Origin: Dugong dugon
Lineage: Eukaryota; Chordata; Mammalia; Sirenia; Dugongidae
NCBI GenBank assembly: GCA_030035585.1
Contig: CM057463.1
Location: 138,726,736 to 138,790,735, forward strand
DNA length: 64,000 bases
Reading direction: 5' to 3'
In this document: piece after piece, positions 60,316-64,000 of the stretch
How positions within the stretch are numbered: position 1 is the first letter of the stretch
Layout of the letters: each line of letters starts with the position of its first letter
The notes under the pieces: generated by a model
Seen by the model: only the letters and a program-made list of their open reading frames with translations
What the model was told of the DNA's origin: nothing
The model's database searches: none
Translations under genes and position numbers: made by a program

Positions 60316-60812
60316 AATGGTGTCTTAGTCATCTAGTGCTGCTGTAACAGAAATACCACAAGTGGATGGTTTTAACAAAGAGAAGCTTATTCTCTCACAG
60401 CCCAGTAGGCTAGGAAGTCTGAATTTAGGGCACTGGCTCTAGGGGAAGTCTTTCTCTCTCTGTTGGCTCTGGAGGAAGGTCCTTTTCATCAGTCTTCCCT
60501 TGGTCTGGGAGGATTTCAGCGCAGGAACCTCAGGTCCAAAGGATGCCCTCTGTTCCCGGCACTATTTTCTTGGTGGTATGAGGTCCCCTGTCTCTCTGCT
60601 TGCTTCTCTCTTTTATATCTCAAAAAAGATTGGCTTAAAACACTATCTAATCTTGTAGACGTCATCAACATAACTGCCGCTAATCTATCTTATTACATCA
60701 TAATGACAAGATTTACAACACATAGGGAAATCCCATCAGATGACAAAATGGTAGACAATCATACAAGTCTGCCAAGTCGACAGATATTTTTGGGAACACA
60801 ATTCAATCCATG
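60316..60812 (-). mobile_element. MaLR-like LTR, antisense
   Basis: TGTCTTAGTCATCTAGTGCT, GCTGTAACAGAAATACCACA and CTTATTCTCTCACAGCCCAG at the left, and GGGAACACAATTCAATCC at the right, follow the order I remember for the complement of MLT1-type mammalian LTRs. An ORF of 116 codons inside it has no other support. Confidence 0.55.
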
Positions 60813-60865
60813 ACGAATGGTTTTTGTTTTGTTTTGTTTTTGCTGCCCTAGACTTTTTTTCTTGT

Positions 60866-61100
60866 TGTTGTTAGGTTGCCATCAAGTCCATCTGACCCAT
60901 AGTGACCCTATGTACAACAGAATGAAACGCTGCCCAGTCCAGCGCCATCTTCACAATTGTTATGCTTGAGCCTATCATTGAAGCCACTGTGTCAATCCAT
61001 TTCATTGAGGGTCTTCCTCTTTTTTGCTGACCTTCTACTTTACCAAGCATAATGTCCTTCTCCAGGGAGTGATCCTTCCTGATAACATGTCATAATGAAT
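60866..61100 (-). mobile_element. RTE-type LINE 3' end, antisense
   Basis: TTGTTGTTGTTAGGTTGCCA, then GTGTCAATCCATTTCATTGA, GGGTCTTCCTCTTTTTTGCT and AAGCATAATGTCCTTCTCCA are the complement of the RTE 3' region at 31860-32075. Confidence 0.85.
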
Positions 61101-61811
61101 ATACCTGGAATTGAATTTAAAATGACGACAAACCCAAATCCTTCCCCAGAGTGGAAAGCTAACATAAATGTACTTCACATGGCCTATGGGTATACACCCT
61201 ATGGTAGAGCTTAAGGATTAAGCTCTAGCAAAGGGAATAGAATGCCAGTCTATGAACACTTAGTAGTTCCTTTTGGATCTGCCACTTTTGACAAGGGCAC
61301 AATAGAGCCCTTCTGGTGGCAGTCCAGGGGGAGATTTGTTCATTCATTTATTCAGTCAGTCTGTTATCATGTGTCTGTTCAGCCTCAGGGATATACTAGT
61401 GAGTAAAATGTGGCCTTTGTCTCCAAGGAGCTCATAGTTCTAAGGGAGGGTACAGTGTGAGGAGGCAAGAACAATGATAGGATTATCATAAAGTATTAGG
61501 AACATAGCAGAAAAACACCCAACCTTAAGGGTGGGAGGATTGGGGTGCAGGGGGTGGAAGGACCATTGAAGAAGACTTTCTGGAGGAATTTATGGCAGAG
61601 CTGATTCTTAAAGGCTGAGTAGGAGTAAGTGGTAGAGGTGAGTATAGCCAAGAGGGAGGCCATTCCAGACCAAGGGAACAGCACAGTGCTGATAAACTCC
61701 AGGCAGCCCTGTGTTATTAGGTAATAAAGTGAGAATCAGAAACTAATGGGAGAGAGACAGGGAGAGGCTCGATATTCAGAATATTAAAGAATAGTGGATT
61801 TTATCCTATCG

Positions 61812-62152
61812 AGCAGGAGTGGGTAAACTTTTTCTGTAAAGGGCCAGACAGTAAACACTTTAGGTTTAGGGATCCGTATGGTCTCAACTCAACCCTGCTG
61901 TTGTGGCACGAAAGCAGCCACGGACAATATAAAAATGAATGAGTGTCACTGTGCTTCCATAAAACTTAATTTATGTACACTGATATTTAAATTTCATGTA
62001 ATTTTCACGTCATAAATTATTACTCTTTTGATTTTTTCAACTATTTCCATTCTTTAAAAAAATGGAAAAACCATTTGTAACTCGCCATGAGTACAAAAAC
62101 CGGCATCGAGTGAATTCACCCTTGGCCATCATTTGCCCATCTCTACCGTGGA
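61812..62152. mobile_element. Non-autonomous hAT-type DNA transposon relic
   Basis: CAGGAGTGGGTAAACTTTTT with CTGTAAAGGGCCAGACAGTA at the left and CATTTGCCCATCTCTAC at the right form imperfect terminal inverted repeats. GCACGAAAGCAGCCACGGAC and CTTCCATAAAACTTAATTTA are typical of this common mammalian MITE. Exact family not certain. Confidence 0.6.
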
Positions 62153-62158
62153 GCACGA

Positions 62159-62355
62159 GGAGCCTTGTAGAACAGTGAATGAAGTGCTTGGCTGTTAACT
62201 GAAAGGTCGGCAGTTGGAACCAACCAGCCGCTCCTCGGGAGAAAGATGTGGCAGTCTGCTTCCGTAAAGATTACAGCCTTGGAAACCCTATGGGGCAATT
62301 CTACTCTGTCCTATAGGCTTACCATGGGTCAGAATCAATGTGACAGGTTTGGCTG
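62159..62355 (+). repeat. AfroSINE
   Basis: GGAGCCTTGTAGAACAGTGA head, GAAAGATGTGGCAGTCTGCT centre and GGGTCAGAATCAATGTGACA tail. Sits at the junction of the hAT relic and the second part of the L2-like repeat. Confidence 0.9.
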
Positions 62356-63938
62356 TAGGGCAACAATGAGGACCCATTAAAGGATTTTAAACTGGAAATT
62401 GGCATGATCAAGGCCACATTGTAGGAAGTTCACTCTGGCAGCACTGTGGAAGGTAGTTTTGAAAGGATAGGACAAGAGGAAGGGAGGACACAGAAAACTG
62501 TCAAATCCTTTCCATGTGAAAAGACAGGTGTGTTTTGCCTCCTAGAACACATTTTGATAAATCAGTCAACACCAGGATATTCCCAACGTGTCTTTTCCTT
62601 CTCCCATTACTAACTACTGTACCTTTCTGCCACTAGACTTTCTCCTCCCATCTTGCCCTTCTCCTCTTCTCATTCTCCCTCTCCAAACACACTCCATCGT
62701 TGCCAGCTGGCCACATCTTTAAAACTCTTTCCACAGAACAGAGAGCTGGCAATTGTGCTGTAAGAGTGGCACACAGCAGTCCCACTTACCCATTTCTGGG
62801 AACACTGAAGGCTGAGTGAGCACTAGGACTGACCTTGACCTTACTCCCGGCACTCAATACAAGTAACAGAAGATGTGGTTATAATCTTTGGAACATTTAT
62901 TTTCCGGTTGACAAGAATAACAGTCTCTTTTTTTTTTTTTTTTTCCAATTTGCATTTGACAGATAAAGTAATATAGCCTCAGAAAAGTGAAATGATTAGT
63001 TTCTTTTCCTACCACATAATCTAAGATTTTATCCTTTACTAAATAATCTTGACTCTAAAGTATTTAAAATTAAATATGCCACAAAAATGCTTTGGTACTA
63101 AAAATTATTTTAAAAGATTAAGAACTAAAATAATAACATTATTTGGTAGGTTTTTTTTAAACTCACAGACTATTAGACCTGGAAGGGAAACTGGAGACTG
63201 TGTAACCGAACACAAGAGGGGTGAAGTCAGAATGAGCACTGGGTACTCTTTCCCTTCAATGTTATGTTCTTTCTTCAAAGAATTAATTATAGAGATTTTT
63301 TTTTAACCCAAAATCTCTGATGGATTTAAGATGGCAATACTATCCTACCTTTGATACAATGCCATTTTCAAACATTAATGTTGCTGTACTTTTGATTCCC
63401 TTTTAAGTTATTAAGGTACTTGATGTATAGTCCTGAGCCAGCATTGTTCCAGACCTGGCCTGTGTTCCCCTCCCTCCTCCCTTCCTGTTCTACAGACACA
63501 GATGATGTCATTGGCAGCTGAAGGAGTAGTTTTATGTGACACTATATCATTATCTCCATTCTGAAATTCTCCCAAAATGGAGAAACCTAAAGTGAAGGAG
63601 GGCATAGTAATGGAAGATGTATAATAATCTGCTTTTCTAAAAGAGTAAAGCAGAAAACGCCAGAGCTGACTACAATAGTAACTCATTCTAACTAAAGCAG
63701 CTCAGTAATTCAGAAATTGCTAGTCTATTACGCCCACAATAATAGTTCAAGCTCAGGAATGATGTGGAAATCTTTCAACGGGATGATACGTGAAAATGTT
63801 ATGACAAACAGAAATTCATAGGAGTTTATTTCATTACTACGGATTTTCAGAAAAACAAACAAATAACTAGAAAAAGTGTACCTAAAACCATGCAATTCTG
63901 CCACATACTGTTCTAATCTATTCTAATGGAAAACTAAA

Positions 63939-64000
63939 ACCAAACCAGTTTCTGTTGAGTCAGTTCTGACTCATGGCAATCCCATGTGTTACAAAAGAGA
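63939..64000 (-). repeat. AfroSINE, antisense, cut by window end
   Basis: AACCAAACCAGTTTCTGTTG and AGTCAGTTCTGACTCATGGC are the complement of the SINE tail. The rest lies beyond the window. Confidence 0.8.

Larger units (their letters stand above)
61330..62510. repeat. Old L2-like repeat, interrupted
   Basis: TTCATTCATTTATTCAGTCA start, AAGGAGCTCATAGTTCTAAG, GGCCATTCCAGACCAAGGGA and GTTCACTCTGGCAGCAC in the same order as at 43771-45000. It is interrupted by the hAT-like element and an AfroSINE. Confidence 0.5.
53660..64000. other. Downstream flank of SYNPO2, no gene seen
   Basis: No coding exon is recognisable after SYNPO2. Besides the repeats listed, the intervals 53660-55805, 56001-57811, 58038-59130, 59860-60310, 61100-61330 and 62510-63938 are AT-rich with only short unsupported ORFs. 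MYOZ2, the next gene in human, is not visible and is expected farther downstream. Confidence 0.7.

Noticed and set aside
60463..60813. ORF of 116 codons
   Set aside because: Lies wholly within an antisense MaLR-like LTR, with no retroviral or host protein similarity that I recognise.
1..64000. CRISPR arrays, bacterial operons or phage modules
   Set aside because: None. The spaced repeats are dispersed SINEs with target duplications and spliced mammalian exons are present.
53124..64000. MYOZ2 exons, expected next to SYNPO2 in mammals
   Set aside because: No MYOZ2-like coding block was seen. In human the gene lies tens of kb farther downstream, so it is probably outside the window.

Overview
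This window is nuclear DNA from a placental mammal. It contains the 3' two-thirds of SYNPO2 (synaptopodin-2, also called myopodin) on the + strand, plus about 11 kb of downstream flank. The repeats point to an afrotherian, most likely an elephant or another paenungulate: tRNA-derived AfroSINEs occur roughly every 2 kb, alongside RTE-type LINEs and L1 copies whose 5' end reads GGGCCAAGANGGC. The species is inferred from repeat content only.

Four SYNPO2 exons can be placed with exact splice junctions: 7385-7536 (second half of the PDZ domain), 11426-12237 (acidic, serine-rich linker), 14935-17147 (large proline-rich exon carrying a stop codon) and 52578-53123 (alternative C-terminal exon). Exon 1, with the start codon and first half of the PDZ domain, lies upstream of the window. 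Joining the exons that end at 17147 leaves 1058 codons here. Adding the 35 codons of human exon 1 gives 1093 residues, the same as the human canonical form. A phase-0 donor just before the stop codon (CAG|GTGTGG at 17117/17118) can instead splice 35.5 kb downstream to 52578. That swaps the last 9 residues for 181 others and gives a predicted protein of about 1265 residues. The protein is a Z-disc and actin-bundling adaptor of striated and smooth muscle.

The rest is intronic or intergenic and repeat-rich. It includes: about 35 AfroSINEs in both orientations, many with perfect target-site duplications; a second SINE type with a tRNA-Gly-like head; two decayed sense RTE copies (31.3-32.1 kb and 32.85-35.3 kb) and one antisense RTE 3' end (60.87-61.1 kb); an L1 5' region without a 3' end (25.46-27.03 kb); a short L1 composite joining 5'UTR to 3'UTR (59.14-59.85 kb); L1 3' ends; a 1.46-kb LTR-like insertion that splits an AfroSINE (35.6-37.1 kb); and old mammalian MIR, L2-like, MER5/hAT and MaLR-like relics. 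The intervals between these are AT-rich with no recognisable gene.

I see no new gene system. The most interesting items are the alternative SYNPO2 C-terminus with an AfroSINE 75 bp upstream of its acceptor, and several unusual retroelement structures: internally deleted or 3'-truncated L1 copies with target duplications, repeated insertion at one site, and SINEs sharing an RTE tail. No second gene, including the expected downstream neighbour MYOZ2, is visible before the window ends. Repeat family names come from memory of consensus sequences, not from a search.
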